Shown here: piece by piece, positions 55,205 through 63,829 of the stretch | Layout of the letters: each line of letters begins with the position of its first letter | Numbering within the stretch: position 1 is the stretch's first letter | DNA from: an uncultured Selenomonadaceae bacterium | GTDB lineage: Bacteria; Bacillota; Negativicutes; Selenomonadales; Selenomonadaceae | Assembly: GCA_905233135.1 (NCBI GenBank) | Contig: CAJOCQ010000005.1 | Span: forward strand, 41,083-105,082 | DNA length: 64,000 nucleotides | Direction: 5' to 3' | Made by a program: the position numbers and the translations under genes | The notes under the pieces: model-generated | The model's database searches: none | Seen by the model: the letters and a program-made list of their open reading frames with translations, nothing else | What the model was told of the DNA's origin: nothing

Positions 55205-55421
55205 GCTTTTTGAAAAATTCGGCGTTACTGCAAAGGCGTTGTTGCTTTTTATATTCGGCAATGCTTTTTGGGATAAACTTGTGGATTTTTTCGGCTCGAC
55301 TGACGAAATTATTTGCATGACAATCGAAATTTTGGCTGTAGCTTTAATCGTCAAATTCTTCAAATATTTTATAGTTGGGCTCTTCACTGTTTCGATTGTT
55401 TTGTTTATACTTTTTATCTGA
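55167..55421 (+). CDS. Small two-helix membrane protein, first [10 protein letters not shown] copy
   Basis: Frame open from a TTG at 55167 (overlapping rplW by 38 bases) to 55421, encoding 84 residues with two hydrophobic stretches and the block [17 protein letters not shown] shared with the next gene. The TTG has no ribosome site; aligned to the next copy, its start codon position reads ACTG instead of ATG. It may therefore be a decayed copy or be read from another start. No known family. Confidence 0.5.
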   Translation: MPKVKQSSSSARKLFEKFGVTAKALLLFIFGNAFWDKLVDFFGSTDEIICMTIEILAVALIVKFFKYFIVGLFTVSIVLFILFI

Positions 55422-55487
55422 CGCCGAAAAATTTTTCATTAACGCGCTAAAAAATTTTAACTTAAATATTGTTAGAAATTTGGTGTT

Positions 55488-55679
55488 ATGATAAAAGCTC
55501 TGTTAATGTTTGTTTTCGGCAATGCCTTTTGGGATAAACTTGTTGAAATTTTCGGCTCGCCTGAAGCGGTGGTTGAAGTTACAATCGTCCTGCTTGTTGT
55601 AGCGTTCATTATTAAATATTTCAAGGTAATTTTGGGAGTCATTGCAATAATTTTAATATTGGCGGCTGTTTTTCGTTGA
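55488..55679 (+). CDS. Small two-helix membrane protein, second [10 protein letters not shown] copy
   Basis: 63 residues, [20 protein letters not shown]... followed by FGSPEAV and a long hydrophobic segment to the end. The leader TTAAATATTGTTAGAAATTT lies just before the ATG and is repeated before the third, dead copy. No clear Shine-Dalgarno. Paralogue of the preceding frame. A membrane peptide of unknown role, inserted between rplW and rplB. Confidence 0.55.
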   Translation: MIKALLMFVFGNAFWDKLVEIFGSPEAVVEVTIVLLVVAFIIKYFKVILGVIAIILILAAVFR

Positions 55680-55721
55680 CATCAAATTTTCTGATTAACA
55701 AATGCTCAAGAAAAAAAATTT

Positions 55722-55783
55722 AATTTAAATATTGCTAGAAATTTGGCGTTATGCTAAAATCACTAATTGTGGTTGTCAGTTGA
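55722..55783 (+). pseudogene. Third, truncated copy of the [10 protein letters not shown] gene
   Basis: TTTAAATATTGCTAGAAATTT followed by GGCGTTATGCTAAAATCACT aligns to the leader and start of the second copy, but the frame ends after [10 protein letters not shown] at 55783. The rest of the gene is missing; the rplB ribosome site follows. Confidence 0.6.
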
Positions 55784-55823
55784 CGCCAAAATTTCTATTA
55801 AAATAAATCAAGGAGGTAAAAAG

Positions 55824-56648
55824 GTGGGAATTAAATCATTTAAGCCGTATTCTGCCGGACGCCGTTTTATGACGGTTTCAACATTTGAAGAAATTACGAC
55901 AGACAAGCCGGAAAAATCCTTGCTTGCACCGCTGAAAAGTCACGGCGGACGCAACCAACAGGGAAAATTAACGGTACGGCATCAAGGCGGCGGACATAAA
56001 CGCCGCTACAGAATCATTGACTTCAAACGTAACAAAGACGGTATCCCCGCAACTGTTGCTACGATTGAATACGATCCCAACCGCAGTGCAAGAATTGCAC
56101 TTCTCAATTATGCTGACGGCGAAAAACGCTATATCATTGCGCCTAACGGCTTGAAGGTCGGCGATAAAGTTGAATCAGGTCCCGATGCTGATATTAAAGT
56201 TGGCAACGCGCTCCCCCTTAAAAATATTCCTGTCGGTACTTTAATTCATAATATTGAAATGAAAATTGGCAAGGGCGGACAAATGGTTCGCTCTGCAGGC
56301 GCGGCCGCTCAACTTATGGCTAAAGAAGGCGATTATGCTACTATCAGAATGCCTTCAGGCGAAGTTCGCAAAATTCATATTAATTGCCGCGCCTCTATCG
56401 GACAAGTCGGCAACCTTGACCACGAAAATATTTCTATCGGTAAAGCAGGTCGCTCCCGCTGGATGGGTATTCGTCCCGCTAACCGCGGCGTTGTTATGAA
56501 TCCTGTTGACCATCCGCACGGCGGCGGCGAAGGTCGCTCACCCGTCGGCCGCAAAAATCCTGTTACCAAATGGGGCAAATGCGCTATGGGTACCAAAACT
56601 CGTCATAAAAAAGCTTCCGATAAACTTATTGTGCGTCGTCGTAAGTAA
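55824..56648 (+). CDS. rplB: Ribosomal protein uL2
   Basis: 274 residues starting [67 protein letters not shown] and [15 protein letters not shown]; the [13 protein letters not shown] peptidyl-transfer region is intact. GTG at 55824 after AGGAGGTAAA; an in-frame GTG-type extension to 55767 overlaps the decayed small gene. Confidence 0.97.
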   Translation: MGIKSFKPYSAGRRFMTVSTFEEITTDKPEKSLLAPLKSHGGRNQQGKLTVRHQGGGHKRRYRIIDFKRNKDGIPATVATIEYDPNRSARIALLNYADGEKRYIIAPNGLKVGDKVESGPDADIKVGNALPLKNIPVGTLIHNIEMKIGKGGQMVRSAGAAAQLMAKEGDYATIRMPSGEVRKIHINCRASIGQVGNLDHENISIGKAGRSRWMGIRPANRGVVMNPVDHPHGGGEGRSPVGRKNPVTKWGKCAMGTKTRHKKASDKLIVRRRK

Positions 56649-56669
56649 TAGCGAAGGGAGGAAATTAAT

Positions 56670-56951
56670 TTGTCACGTTCTGTTAAAAAAGGACCGTTCG
56701 TTGAAGAAAAACTTTTAAAGAAAATTGAGGCTCTCAACGCCGCCAATGATAAAAAAGTTATTCGTACCTGGTCGCGCGCTTCAACAATTCTTCCTGCGTT
56801 TATTACTCATACTATCGCCGTTCACGACGGCAGAAAACACGTCCCCGTTTACATTACTGAAGATATGGTCGGACACAAGCTCGGCGAATTTGCCCCTACT
56901 CGCACATTTAAAGGACACGCGGGGGAAGAGCGCAAAACTAAGCTTAAATAA
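56670..56951 (+). CDS. rpsS: Ribosomal protein uS19
   Basis: 93 residues. [16 protein letters not shown] and [17 protein letters not shown] are S19 signatures. TTG start with GGGAGGAA upstream. Confidence 0.96.
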   Translation: MSRSVKKGPFVEEKLLKKIEALNAANDKKVIRTWSRASTILPAFITHTIAVHDGRKHVPVYITEDMVGHKLGEFAPTRTFKGHAGEERKTKLK

Positions 56952-56952
56952 A

Positions 56953-57026
56953 GAACCAAGGAGTCAAGGATTAGGGATAAAGGGAAAAATCACTATTCCC
57001 TATTCTCTGGAACCTTTGAACCCTGA
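56953..57026. repeat. Spacer hairpin before rplV
   Basis: AGGATTAGGGATAAAGGGA pairs imperfectly with TATTCCCTATTCTCTGG; AAAAATCACTATTC lies in the loop. The same AAAAATCACTATTC and GATTAGGGATA modules occur before rplN (59304-59380) and related ones at 11873. Confidence 0.7.
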
Positions 57027-57046
57027 TAAAGAAAGGAGGTTGTATT

Positions 57047-57400
57047 GTGGCTGATAATAAAGAAGTTAAATCCGTTGCTAAATATGTAAGAATCGCTCCG
57101 CGCAAAGTTCGTATCGTTGCCGATTTAATTCGCGGCAAAAGCGTTACTGACGCACTTGCTATTTTGAAATTCACACCTAAACGCGGCGCAGTTTTGCTTA
57201 ATAAAGTACTTCGCTCCGCTATTGCAAATGCTGAAAATAATTTTGATATGGACGCCGATAACCTTGTTGTTGCAAAATGTTTCGTGGATCAAGGTCCTAC
57301 TATGAAGCGCGTTCATCCCCGTTCACGCGGGCAGGCATTTAGCATACTGAAGCATACGTCGCACATAACCGTTATCGTCAGTGAAAAACCGGCTGAATAA
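57047..57400 (+). CDS. rplV: Ribosomal protein uL22
   Basis: 117 residues. [26 protein letters not shown] and [21 protein letters not shown] are L22 signatures. GTG start with AAAGGAGGT upstream. Confidence 0.96.
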   Translation: MADNKEVKSVAKYVRIAPRKVRIVADLIRGKSVTDALAILKFTPKRGAVLLNKVLRSAIANAENNFDMDADNLVVAKCFVDQGPTMKRVHPRSRGQAFSILKHTSHITVIVSEKPAE

Positions 57401-57416
57401 AATTAATCGGCTATGT

Positions 57417-57495
57417 GTCGCACTTAGCAATAAGTGCGTAGGGAGTAATTACTGTCAAGGATGACATCGCGCTATAAATGCGCGTGGATTGAAAT
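57417..57495 (+). repeat. Double CRISPR-repeat-like unit upstream of rpsC
   Basis: A first hairpin GTCGCACTTA...TAAGTGCGT (57417-57439) is followed by a 26-base segment and then a type I-C repeat-like unit ATCGCGC...GCGCGTGGATTGAAAT (57466-57495). The block 57432-57466, from AAGTGCGTAGGGAGTAATTA through GATGACA, is identical to 58935-58969 before rpsQ. The unit ends directly before the AAAGGAGGG site of rpsC. Confidence 0.8.
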
Positions 57496-57511
57496 AAAGG
57501 AGGGAAACAGT

Positions 57512-58186
57512 TTGGGTCAAAAGGTTCATCCGCACGGAATCAGGCTCGGTATCGTCAAAACTTGGGACGCTAAATGGTACGCTGACAGAGATTTTGCCAA
57601 AAACCTTCACGAGGACATCAAAATTCGCCGTGAACTCAAAAAGCAACTCTTTCAATCAAGCGTTTCTCGTATCGAAACCGAACGTTCCAAAAATCGTCTC
57701 AAACTTACTATTCATACCGCTAAACCCGGTATGGTTATCGGACGCGGCGGCGCAGGTATCGAAGATATTAAAAACCGCCTCAAAAAAATTACTGATAAAC
57801 GTTTAGATATTAATATTGCTGAAATTCGTCAGCCCGATCTTGACGCAACTTTGGTTGCTGAAAATATCGCCGCGCAACTTGAAAGGCGTATCGCCTTCCG
57901 CCGCGCTATGAAACAATCTGTCGGGCGCACTATGAGACTCGGCGCAAAAGGTATTAAAATTATGTGCAGCGGTCGTCTCGGCGGCGCAGAAATTGCTCGC
58001 TCCGAATCCTACCGCGAAGGCTCTATTCCGCTTCATACTCTTCGCGCTGACATCGATTACGGCTTTGCTGAAGCTAACACCACTTACGGCAGAATCGGTA
58101 TCAAAGTTTGGATTTTTAAAGGCGAAATTCTTCCCGAAAAGAAAGTTACCAACGTTCAACCTGTTGAGGAAGGCGGTGACGAATAA
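57512..58186 (+). CDS. rpsC: Ribosomal protein uS3
   Basis: 224 residues starting [44 protein letters not shown] is the KH-domain GxxG region. TTG at 57512 with AAAGGAGGG upstream is the only fitting start; an ATG at 57461 would read through the CRISPR-like unit. The stop overlaps the rplP ATG. Confidence 0.97.
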   Translation: MGQKVHPHGIRLGIVKTWDAKWYADRDFAKNLHEDIKIRRELKKQLFQSSVSRIETERSKNRLKLTIHTAKPGMVIGRGGAGIEDIKNRLKKITDKRLDINIAEIRQPDLDATLVAENIAAQLERRIAFRRAMKQSVGRTMRLGAKGIKIMCSGRLGGAEIARSESYREGSIPLHTLRADIDYGFAEANTTYGRIGIKVWIFKGEILPEKKVTNVQPVEEGGDE

Positions 58187-58728
58187 TGTTAATGCCTAAA
58201 CGTGTTAAATATCGTAAACAATTTCGCGGCAGAATGAAGGGTAAAGCCAACAAAGGCAACACAGTTGCTCATGGTCAATTCGGCTTGGTTGCTCTTGAAC
58301 CCGCGTGGATTACCAATCGTCAAATTGAGGCCGCACGTATCGCTATGACTCGTTACATTCGCCGCGGCGGGCAAGTCTGGATTAAGATTTTCCCTGATAA
58401 ACCTGTTACCGCTAAGCCCGCTGAAACTCGTATGGGTTCAGGCAAAGGTTCGCCCGAATATTGGGTTGCTGTTGTTAAACCGGGCAGAGTGCTTTTTGAA
58501 ATGGCGGGCGTCCCGCGCGAAGTCGCCGCTGAAGCTATGAGACTTGCAGGACACAAATTGCCTATCAAAACTAAATTTATTGATACTCATCATCAAGGCG
58601 ACGTTTACGTTGAAGTTGTCAATGAATCCCTCGACGACGCCAAGCGCGCCGCTCATAATGCCTTTGAAGCAGAAAAAGCCGCTGAAGAAGCCGCTGCTAC
58701 TCAAATTGAAGGCGGTGACTCTAAATGA
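58186..58728 (+). CDS. rplP: Ribosomal protein uL16 with C-terminal extension
   Basis: 180 residues. [21 protein letters not shown] and [23 protein letters not shown] with [12 protein letters not shown] are L16 hallmarks. The usual protein ends soon after KTKF (about 140 residues); here some 40 more residues follow, acidic and Ala-rich ([20 protein letters not shown]). Stop overlaps the rpmC start (ATGA). Confidence 0.95.
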   Translation: MLMPKRVKYRKQFRGRMKGKANKGNTVAHGQFGLVALEPAWITNRQIEAARIAMTRYIRRGGQVWIKIFPDKPVTAKPAETRMGSGKGSPEYWVAVVKPGRVLFEMAGVPREVAAEAMRLAGHKLPIKTKFIDTHHQGDVYVEVVNESLDDAKRAAHNAFEAEKAAEEAAATQIEGGDSK

Positions 58729-58919
58729 AAGTCAATGAAATTCGTGACCTTTCAAACGACGAACAACTTGATAAACTTAAATCTTTGAAAGAAGAACTCT
58801 TTAACCTCCGCTTTCAACACGCGACTGGGCAACTCGAAAACCCGATGAAAATTAGGGACGTCAAAAAATCTATCGCCCGCGTCAAAACTATTATCAGTGA
58901 AAATGCATTAAAGGGCTAA
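58725..58919 (+). CDS. rpmC: Ribosomal protein uL29
   Basis: 64 residues. [38 protein letters not shown] is typical L29. Coupled to rplP by a 4-base overlap. Confidence 0.96.
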   Translation: MKVNEIRDLSNDEQLDKLKSLKEELFNLRFQHATGQLENPMKIRDVKKSIARVKTIISENALKG

Positions 58920-58928
58920 AAGATTATT

Positions 58929-59012
58929 TCGCACAAGTGCGTAGGGAGTAATTACTGTCAAGGATGACAATCGCACTGTAAAAAGTGTGTGGATTGAAAC
59001 GTGGATTGAAAC
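58929..59012 (+). repeat. Double CRISPR-repeat-like unit upstream of rpsQ
   Basis: A reduced first hairpin TCGCAC/GTGCG (58929-58942) is followed by the block shared with the rpsC leader, then ATCGCACTG...AGTGTGTGGATTGAAAC (58970-59000). The terminal GTGGATTGAAAC is duplicated in tandem (58989-59000 and 59001-59012). The RBS AAAGGAGGT follows 9 bases later. Confidence 0.8.
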
Positions 59013-59036
59013 AAATAAATGAAAGGAGGTTATACC

Positions 59037-59303
59037 TTGAGTGAATCTGTTAAACGCAATGAACGCAAAACCCGTATCGGTAAAGTTGTTTCTGATAAAA
59101 TGAATAAAACTATTACCGTTGCCATTGAAGAACTCGTCCAACATAAGCTTTACAAAAAATCCGTCAAACGTACCATTAAATTTCTTGTTCACGATGAAAA
59201 CGAAGAGGCTCATATCGGCGACCGCGTCCAAATTATGGAAACCCGCCCGCTTTCTAAGCACAAACGTTGGCGGCTTGTTTCTATCGTTGAGAAGGCTAAA
59301 TAG
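59037..59303 (+). CDS. rpsQ: Ribosomal protein uS17
   Basis: 88 residues. [26 protein letters not shown] and [31 protein letters not shown] at 59037 after AAAGGAGGT; an ATG at 59019 lies before that site. Confidence 0.96.
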   Translation: MSESVKRNERKTRIGKVVSDKMNKTITVAIEELVQHKLYKKSVKRTIKFLVHDENEEAHIGDRVQIMETRPLSKHKRWRLVSIVEKAK

Positions 59304-59380
59304 GGTTATAGGGTTCAAATGATTAGGGATATAGCGAAAAATCACTATTCTCTCTTCACCGGAACATTGGTTCCCTAAAA
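59304..59380. repeat. Spacer hairpin before rplN
   Basis: TAGGGTTCAAATG on the left pairs with CATTGGTTCCCTA on the right around ATTAGGGATATAGCGAAAAA and TCACTATTC, modules shared with the rplV spacer. Confidence 0.7.
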
Positions 59381-59402
59381 TCTACTGAAAGGAGATTTTA
59401 CT

Positions 59403-59771
59403 TTGATTCAACAGCAAACTATGTTAAACGTTGCTGACAACACCGGCGCAAAAGATTTAATGTGCATTCGCGTACTCGGCGGCTCTTTCCGCCGCTACGC
59501 CAACATTGGCGATATTATCGTTGCAAGCGTTAAAACTGCCGCGCCCGGCGGTCAAGTCAAAAAAGGCGACGTTGTTAAAGCTGTCGTTGTTCGCTCCAAA
59601 AAGGGTCTTCGCCGCCCCGACGGTTCTTATATTCGCTTCGACGAAAACGCCGCCGTTCTTATCAAAGACGATAAAACCCCGCGCGGCACTCGTATTTTTG
59701 GACCCGTTGCACGCGAACTCCGCGAAGCCGATTTTATGAAAATTATTTCTCTTGCACCTGAAGTTTTATAG
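59403..59771 (+). CDS. rplN: Ribosomal protein uL14
   Basis: 122 residues. [27 protein letters not shown] and [33 protein letters not shown] start after AAAGGAGA. Confidence 0.97.
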   Translation: MIQQQTMLNVADNTGAKDLMCIRVLGGSFRRYANIGDIIVASVKTAAPGGQVKKGDVVKAVVVRSKKGLRRPDGSYIRFDENAAVLIKDDKTPRGTRIFGPVARELREADFMKIISLAPEVL

Positions 59772-59783
59772 GAGGTGAAGATT

Positions 59784-60107
59784 TTGTCAACTGCTAAGTT
59801 ACACGTTAAAAAAGGCGATACTGTCGTTGTTCTTTCAGGTAAAGATAAAGGCAAGCAAGGCAAAATTATTTCTTCCTTACCTAAAAAGCGTCAAGTTATC
59901 GTCGAAGATGTCAACAAGGTTAAACGTCATACCAAGCCCGGCTTAAAATCCCCTCAAGGCGGTATCATTCAAAAAGAAATGCCCCTTGACGTTTGCAAAG
60001 TTCAAGTTATTTGCCCCGCTTGCAACAAACCTACTCGTATTGCTCATAAAATTGTTGACGGCAAAAATTCCCGCGTCTGCAAAAAGTGCGGCGAAGTTAT
60101 TCAATAG
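59784..60107 (+). CDS. rplX: Ribosomal protein uL24
   Basis: 107 residues. [23 protein letters not shown] and a C-terminal [10 protein letters not shown]...CKKCGE zinc-like Cys set. TTG at 59784 with GGAGGTGA upstream; GTG at 59775 overlaps that site. Confidence 0.96.
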   Translation: MSTAKLHVKKGDTVVVLSGKDKGKQGKIISSLPKKRQVIVEDVNKVKRHTKPGLKSPQGGIIQKEMPLDVCKVQVICPACNKPTRIAHKIVDGKNSRVCKKCGEVIQ

Positions 60108-60122
60108 AAAGGAGGTTTTATT

Positions 60123-60665
60123 TTGAATCGTCTTCTTGATAAATACAAATCCGAAGTCATTGCCGCTCTTACTCAAAAATTTTCCTACAAGAACGTTATG
60201 CAAGTTCCCAAGCTTGATAAAATCGTTATCAACATTGCTTGCGGCGACGCTGTCGGCAACAGCAAGGCTATTGATTCTGCCGTTAATGACCTTTCCACCA
60301 TTACAGGTCAAAAGCCCGTTGTTACTCGCGCAAAAAAATCTTTAGCCGCTTGGAAATTGCGTAAGGGTATGGCTATTGGTTGCAAAGTTACTTTGCGCGG
60401 GCAACGTATGTATGAATTTCTTGACAAATTTATGAATGTTGCCTTGCCGCGCGTTCGTGACTTTCGCGGCGTCAACAGAAATTCTTTCGACGGGCGCGGC
60501 AACTACGCTATCGGCGTTAAGGAACAATTAATTTTCCCTGAAATTGAGTACGATAAAATTGATAAAATTCGCGGTATGGATATTATCATTGTTACAACGG
60601 CTAAAACTGATGAAGAAGCTAGAGAATTTCTTTCGCTTATGGGTATGCCGTTCGCTAATGCTTAA
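60123..60665 (+). CDS. rplE: Ribosomal protein uL5
   Basis: 180 residues. [34 protein letters not shown] and [39 protein letters not shown] start after AAAGGAGG. Confidence 0.97.
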   Translation: MNRLLDKYKSEVIAALTQKFSYKNVMQVPKLDKIVINIACGDAVGNSKAIDSAVNDLSTITGQKPVVTRAKKSLAAWKLRKGMAIGCKVTLRGQRMYEFLDKFMNVALPRVRDFRGVNRNSFDGRGNYAIGVKEQLIFPEIEYDKIDKIRGMDIIIVTTAKTDEEAREFLSLMGMPFANA

Positions 60666-60682
60666 TGGAAGGTGTTTACTAA

Positions 60683-60868
60683 ATGGCTAAAAAAGCTTTA
60701 ATCGAAAAATGGTCCAAAGAACCCAAATATTCTACCCGCAGATATAATCGTTGCAAAATTTGCGGGCGTCCGCACGGCTATATGAGAAAATTTGATATGT
60801 GCCGTATTTGTTTCCGTGAACAATCTTACGCCGGCGCAATTCCCGGCATCACCAAATCCAGTTGGTAA
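60683..60868 (+). CDS. rpsZ: Ribosomal protein uS14, zinc-binding (type Z)
   Basis: 61 residues with CKIC and CRIC zinc pairs (positions about 24-27 and 40-43), the short zinc form. [35 protein letters not shown]. Weak GGAAGGTG site. Followed by a transposon remnant, not directly by rpsH. Confidence 0.96.
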   Translation: MAKKALIEKWSKEPKYSTRRYNRCKICGRPHGYMRKFDMCRICFREQSYAGAIPGITKSSW

Positions 60869-60919
60869 GCGTAAACGCGGCTTGTTTCCAACAATTTTCA
60901 AGAAACCTCCCGCGTACTT

Positions 60920-61180
60920 ATGGGGCAAAATTTAACCAAAATCCGCGAGAAATCCCCCACTTCTATAAGTGGTGGGATGAATCGCTCCCTGACGATTCTC
61001 GCCTATTCTGATAAGCTAATGATGTTGCAGAAAGTGTCGCAGGTTCGGCACGGCAACTTATATGTACCGCAGGAAGTGCGGGAACTTACGCCTGTGGAGA
61101 TCACATAAGACCTCTGGCAGTGGTCGCCGAAGCAGGAAGCTCCGATTTCTAACGCGTAGCGTTAAGTCGAAGTACTTCAC
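60920..61180 (+). mobile_element. IS200/IS605-type remnant (left-end hairpin, TnpB tail and right end)
   Basis: A nested hairpin at 60945-61002 (outer arms GCGAGAAATC and GATTCTCGC, inner CCCCCAC/GTGGTGGG) resembles an IS605 left-end TnpA site. Then follows a tail reading VRHGNLYVPQEVRELTPVEI, ending 61108, and a KQEAP-coding stretch downstream, typical of the extreme C-terminus of TnpB-family genes. GTACTTCAC at 61172-61180 preceded by a TAACGC/GCGTTA hairpin (61150-61164) fits the right end that also forms the omega-RNA 3' part. No transposase or most of tnpB remains. Together with flanks it fills the 341-base gap. Confidence 0.7.
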
Positions 61181-61209
61181 TACACTAAAAAGGAGGATAT
61201 CGGTTACTT

Positions 61210-61608
61210 ATGGCAATGACTGATCCTATTGCTGATATGCTTACGCGCATTCGCAATGCTAATTCTGTCTATCATGACAAAGTTGAAATTCCCGGCTCGA
61301 AGATTAAAACCGCTATTGCGGAAGTCCTCAAGCAGGAAGGTTTTATTAAAGATTATACCTTCGCGCAGGATAATAAACAAGGCATTCTCACGGTCTTTTT
61401 GAAATACGGCGCGGAACGTGAAAAAGTTATTACGGGCATTCAGCGCATTTCTAAGCCCGGCTTGCGTCAATATTCCCGCAGAAAGGAACTTCCCAGAGTT
61501 CTTGGCGGGCTCGGTATTGCTATTATTTCCACTTCTAAGGGCATTATGAGCGATAAACAGGCGCGTAAAGTCGGCTTAGGCGGCGAAGTTCTCGCTTACG
61601 TTTGGTAA
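61210..61608 (+). CDS. rpsH: Ribosomal protein uS8
   Basis: 132 residues. [25 protein letters not shown] and [30 protein letters not shown] start; AAGGAGGA lies 11 bases after the right end of the IS remnant. Confidence 0.97.
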   Translation: MAMTDPIADMLTRIRNANSVYHDKVEIPGSKIKTAIAEVLKQEGFIKDYTFAQDNKQGILTVFLKYGAEREKVITGIQRISKPGLRQYSRRKELPRVLGGLGIAIISTSKGIMSDKQARKVGLGGEVLAYVW

Positions 61609-61620
61609 AGGGGTGCTGTT

Positions 61621-62166
61621 ATGTCACGTATTGGTAGAGCACCAATTACAATTCCCGCCGGCGTTACCGTTAAAGTCGACGATTCTAATTTGGTGCAAGT
61701 CAAAGGTCCTAAGGGCGAACTTTCCCGCAGGATTAATCAGGATATGAAAATTAACATCGAGGGCAATATTTTAACGGTTGTTCGCCCTTCCGATGATAAA
61801 ACGCACAGAAGTTTACACGGGCTTTCCCGTACTCTTATTCATAATATGGTTGTCGGCGTTACTGACGGCTTTACCAAAAATCTTGAAATTGTCGGCGTTG
61901 GGTACCGCGCCGCCAAGCAGGGCAAAAATTTAAACCTTGCTCTCGGCTATTCCCACCCCGTCATTATCGAGCCGCCCGCAGGTATCACGCTTGACGCGCC
62001 CACTGCTACTACTATTACTGTTCACGGTGCGGACAAAGAATTGGTCGGCGCGGTTGCCGCCAATATTCGCAAGTGGCGCGTACCTGAACCCTACAAGGGC
62101 AAAGGCATTAAGTACGCAGGCGAACATATCCGCCGCAAGGAAGGTAAAGCCGGCGGCAAGAAATAG
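61621..62166 (+). CDS. rplF: Ribosomal protein uL6
   Basis: 181 residues. [14 protein letters not shown] and [23 protein letters not shown], ending [20 protein letters not shown] start, 12 bases after rpsH. Confidence 0.97.
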   Translation: MSRIGRAPITIPAGVTVKVDDSNLVQVKGPKGELSRRINQDMKINIEGNILTVVRPSDDKTHRSLHGLSRTLIHNMVVGVTDGFTKNLEIVGVGYRAAKQGKNLNLALGYSHPVIIEPPAGITLDAPTATTITVHGADKELVGAVAANIRKWRVPEPYKGKGIKYAGEHIRRKEGKAGGKK

Positions 62167-62213
62167 GCATTAGGAAATTTTCCTAAAACCTACTATGAAA
62201 GGAGAGTCTATGT

Positions 62214-62549
62214 ATGCTTCTTAAGGCAGATAAAAATAAATTGCGGCAAAAGCGTCATATGCGCGTCCGCAATCACATTCACGATGTTTTCCGCAGTCTC
62301 GCCCATATCTACGTACAGATTATTGACGACGAAAAGGGCGTTACACTCACTGCGGCAAGTTCCGTTGAAAAAGGATTTGAGGGCAGCGGCGGCAATATCG
62401 AAGGCGCAAAAAAAGTTGGCGCGGCTATTGCCAAAAAAGCTCTTGATAAAGGCATTACTGAAGTTGTATTTGATCGTGGCGGCTATATTTATCACGGGCG
62501 CGTCAAAGCACTTGCAGAGGCGGCGCGTGAAGCCGGTTTAAAATTCTAA
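62214..62549 (+). CDS. rplR: Ribosomal protein uL18
   Basis: 111 residues. [18 protein letters not shown] and [27 protein letters not shown]. Binds 5S rRNA. Start ATG at 62214 with AAAGGAGAG upstream. Confidence 0.96.
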   Translation: MLLKADKNKLRQKRHMRVRNHIHDVFRSLAHIYVQIIDDEKGVTLTAASSVEKGFEGSGGNIEGAKKVGAAIAKKALDKGITEVVFDRGGYIYHGRVKALAEAAREAGLKF

Positions 62550-62567
62550 GCAAAGGAGGTTTACACA

Positions 62568-63098
62568 TTGCCAAGAAATGACAGAGACGACAGAAGAAAC
62601 GACAGAATCGAAAATGAAACTCCCGAATTTGAAGAAAAAGTTGTTTTTATAAATCGTGTTGCAAAAGTTGTTAAAGGCGGTCGCCGCTTTTCATTCAGCG
62701 CGCTTGTTGTTGTCGGTAATAAAAATGGAAAAGTTGGCGTAGGACTCGGCAAGGCGGCTGAAGTTCCTGAAGCTATTCGTAAAGGCATTGACGACGCTAA
62801 AAAGAATTTGGTTGAAGTTGCTTTAAAAGAGCGTTCAATTCCGCACGGCGTAGTTGGAGTTTTCGGCGCGGGGCGCGTTATGTTACGTCCTGCTTCAAAA
62901 GGTACAGGCGTCATTGCGGGCGGTCCTGCGCGTGCGGTTTTGGAACTTGCAGGCGTTCATGACATTCTTACAAAATCTTTAGGTTCTTCCAATCCGAATA
63001 ATATGGTTCGTGCAACTTTGGAAGGTTTAAAAATGTTGAAACGCGCCGAAAATGTTGCAAATTTGCGCGGTAAAACCGTCAAAGAGCTTTTTGTGTAG
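62568..63098 (+). CDS. rpsE: Ribosomal protein uS5
   Basis: 176 residues. A charged Asp/Arg-rich N-terminus, then [45 protein letters not shown] start after AAAGGAGG. Confidence 0.96.
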   Translation: MPRNDRDDRRNDRIENETPEFEEKVVFINRVAKVVKGGRRFSFSALVVVGNKNGKVGVGLGKAAEVPEAIRKGIDDAKKNLVEVALKERSIPHGVVGVFGAGRVMLRPASKGTGVIAGGPARAVLELAGVHDILTKSLGSSNPNNMVRATLEGLKMLKRAENVANLRGKTVKELFV

Positions 63099-63110
63099 GA
63101 GGGCTGATTT

Positions 63111-63296
63111 ATGGCTAAATTGAAAGTTACTTTAACCAGAAGCCTTATCGGTTATCCCGAAACACAAAGGAAGACAGTACGTGCGCTCGGTCTTCGCAAA
63201 ATTAATTCTTGCAAGGAATTTGAAGACGCGCCGACAATTCGCGGGCAACTTTTCAAGGTAAAACATTTGGTTAAAGTTGAAGAAATTGCTGAATAA
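63111..63296 (+). CDS. rpmD: Ribosomal protein uL30
   Basis: 61 residues. [33 protein letters not shown] start after GGAGGG. Confidence 0.96.
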   Translation: MAKLKVTLTRSLIGYPETQRKTVRALGLRKINSCKEFEDAPTIRGQLFKVKHLVKVEEIAE

Positions 63297-63298
63297 TA

Positions 63299-63372
63299 AG
63301 GGTTAATGACTAAGGGCTAAGGGCTAAGGATTTTTAATCCCTAGTCCTTATTCCTTAATCCTTAGTCTTTAT
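63299..63372. repeat. Spacer hairpin before rplO
   Basis: GACTAAGGGCTAAGGGCTAAGG can pair with CCTTATTCCTTAATCCTTAGTC, giving a long imperfect stem inside the spc operon, without a terminal T-run. Confidence 0.75.
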
Positions 63373-63387
63373 AATGAGGGGTATAAA

Positions 63388-63828
63388 ATGAAATTAAATG
63401 AACTTAAACCTGCAGAAGGTTCACGCAAAAAAGAAGTTCGCGTAGGGCGCGGCACCGGCAGCGGCAGAGGCAAAACTTCTTGTCGCGGTCATAAAGGACA
63501 AAATGCACGCAGCGGCGGCGGCGTACGTCCCGGCTTTGAAGGCGGGCAAATGCCAATTTATCGTCGCCTTCCTAAACGCGGTTTCAAAAATATTTGGGCT
63601 AAAACTTTTGCCGAAGTAAACGTTGAAACTTTAAACCGTTTTGACGACGGCGCGGAAGTTGACGCAGTTGCACTCGTCGAAGAAGGCATTTTGAAAAATG
63701 TTTATGACGGTATCAGAATTTTGGGCAACGGCGAATTGAAGAAAAAATTGACTGTCAGAGCGCAGGGCTTTACCAAAACTGCTGTACAGAAAATTGAGGC
63801 GGCAGGCGGTAAAACTGAGGTGATTTGA
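63388..63828 (+). CDS. rplO: Ribosomal protein uL15
   Basis: 146 residues. [44 protein letters not shown] and [20 protein letters not shown] start with GAGGGG upstream. The secY GTG follows after one base. Confidence 0.97.
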   Translation: MKLNELKPAEGSRKKEVRVGRGTGSGRGKTSCRGHKGQNARSGGGVRPGFEGGQMPIYRRLPKRGFKNIWAKTFAEVNVETLNRFDDGAEVDAVALVEEGILKNVYDGIRILGNGELKKKLTVRAQGFTKTAVQKIEAAGGKTEVI

Positions 63829-63829
63829 A

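Noticed and set aside
57461..57511. Longer rpsC start at the ATG at 57461
   Set aside because: It would translate the CRISPR-like unit and precedes the ribosome site; the TTG at 57512 gives the normal S3 start.
51859..59012. A CRISPR array
   Set aside because: Units are solitary or paired, spaced by genes, with no regular spacers and no cas genes; recorded as repeat-like units instead.
60883..60919. Extension of the mobile element to the rpsZ stop
   Set aside because: No end-like signal seen in 60869-60919; left boundary left near 60920 and uncertain.
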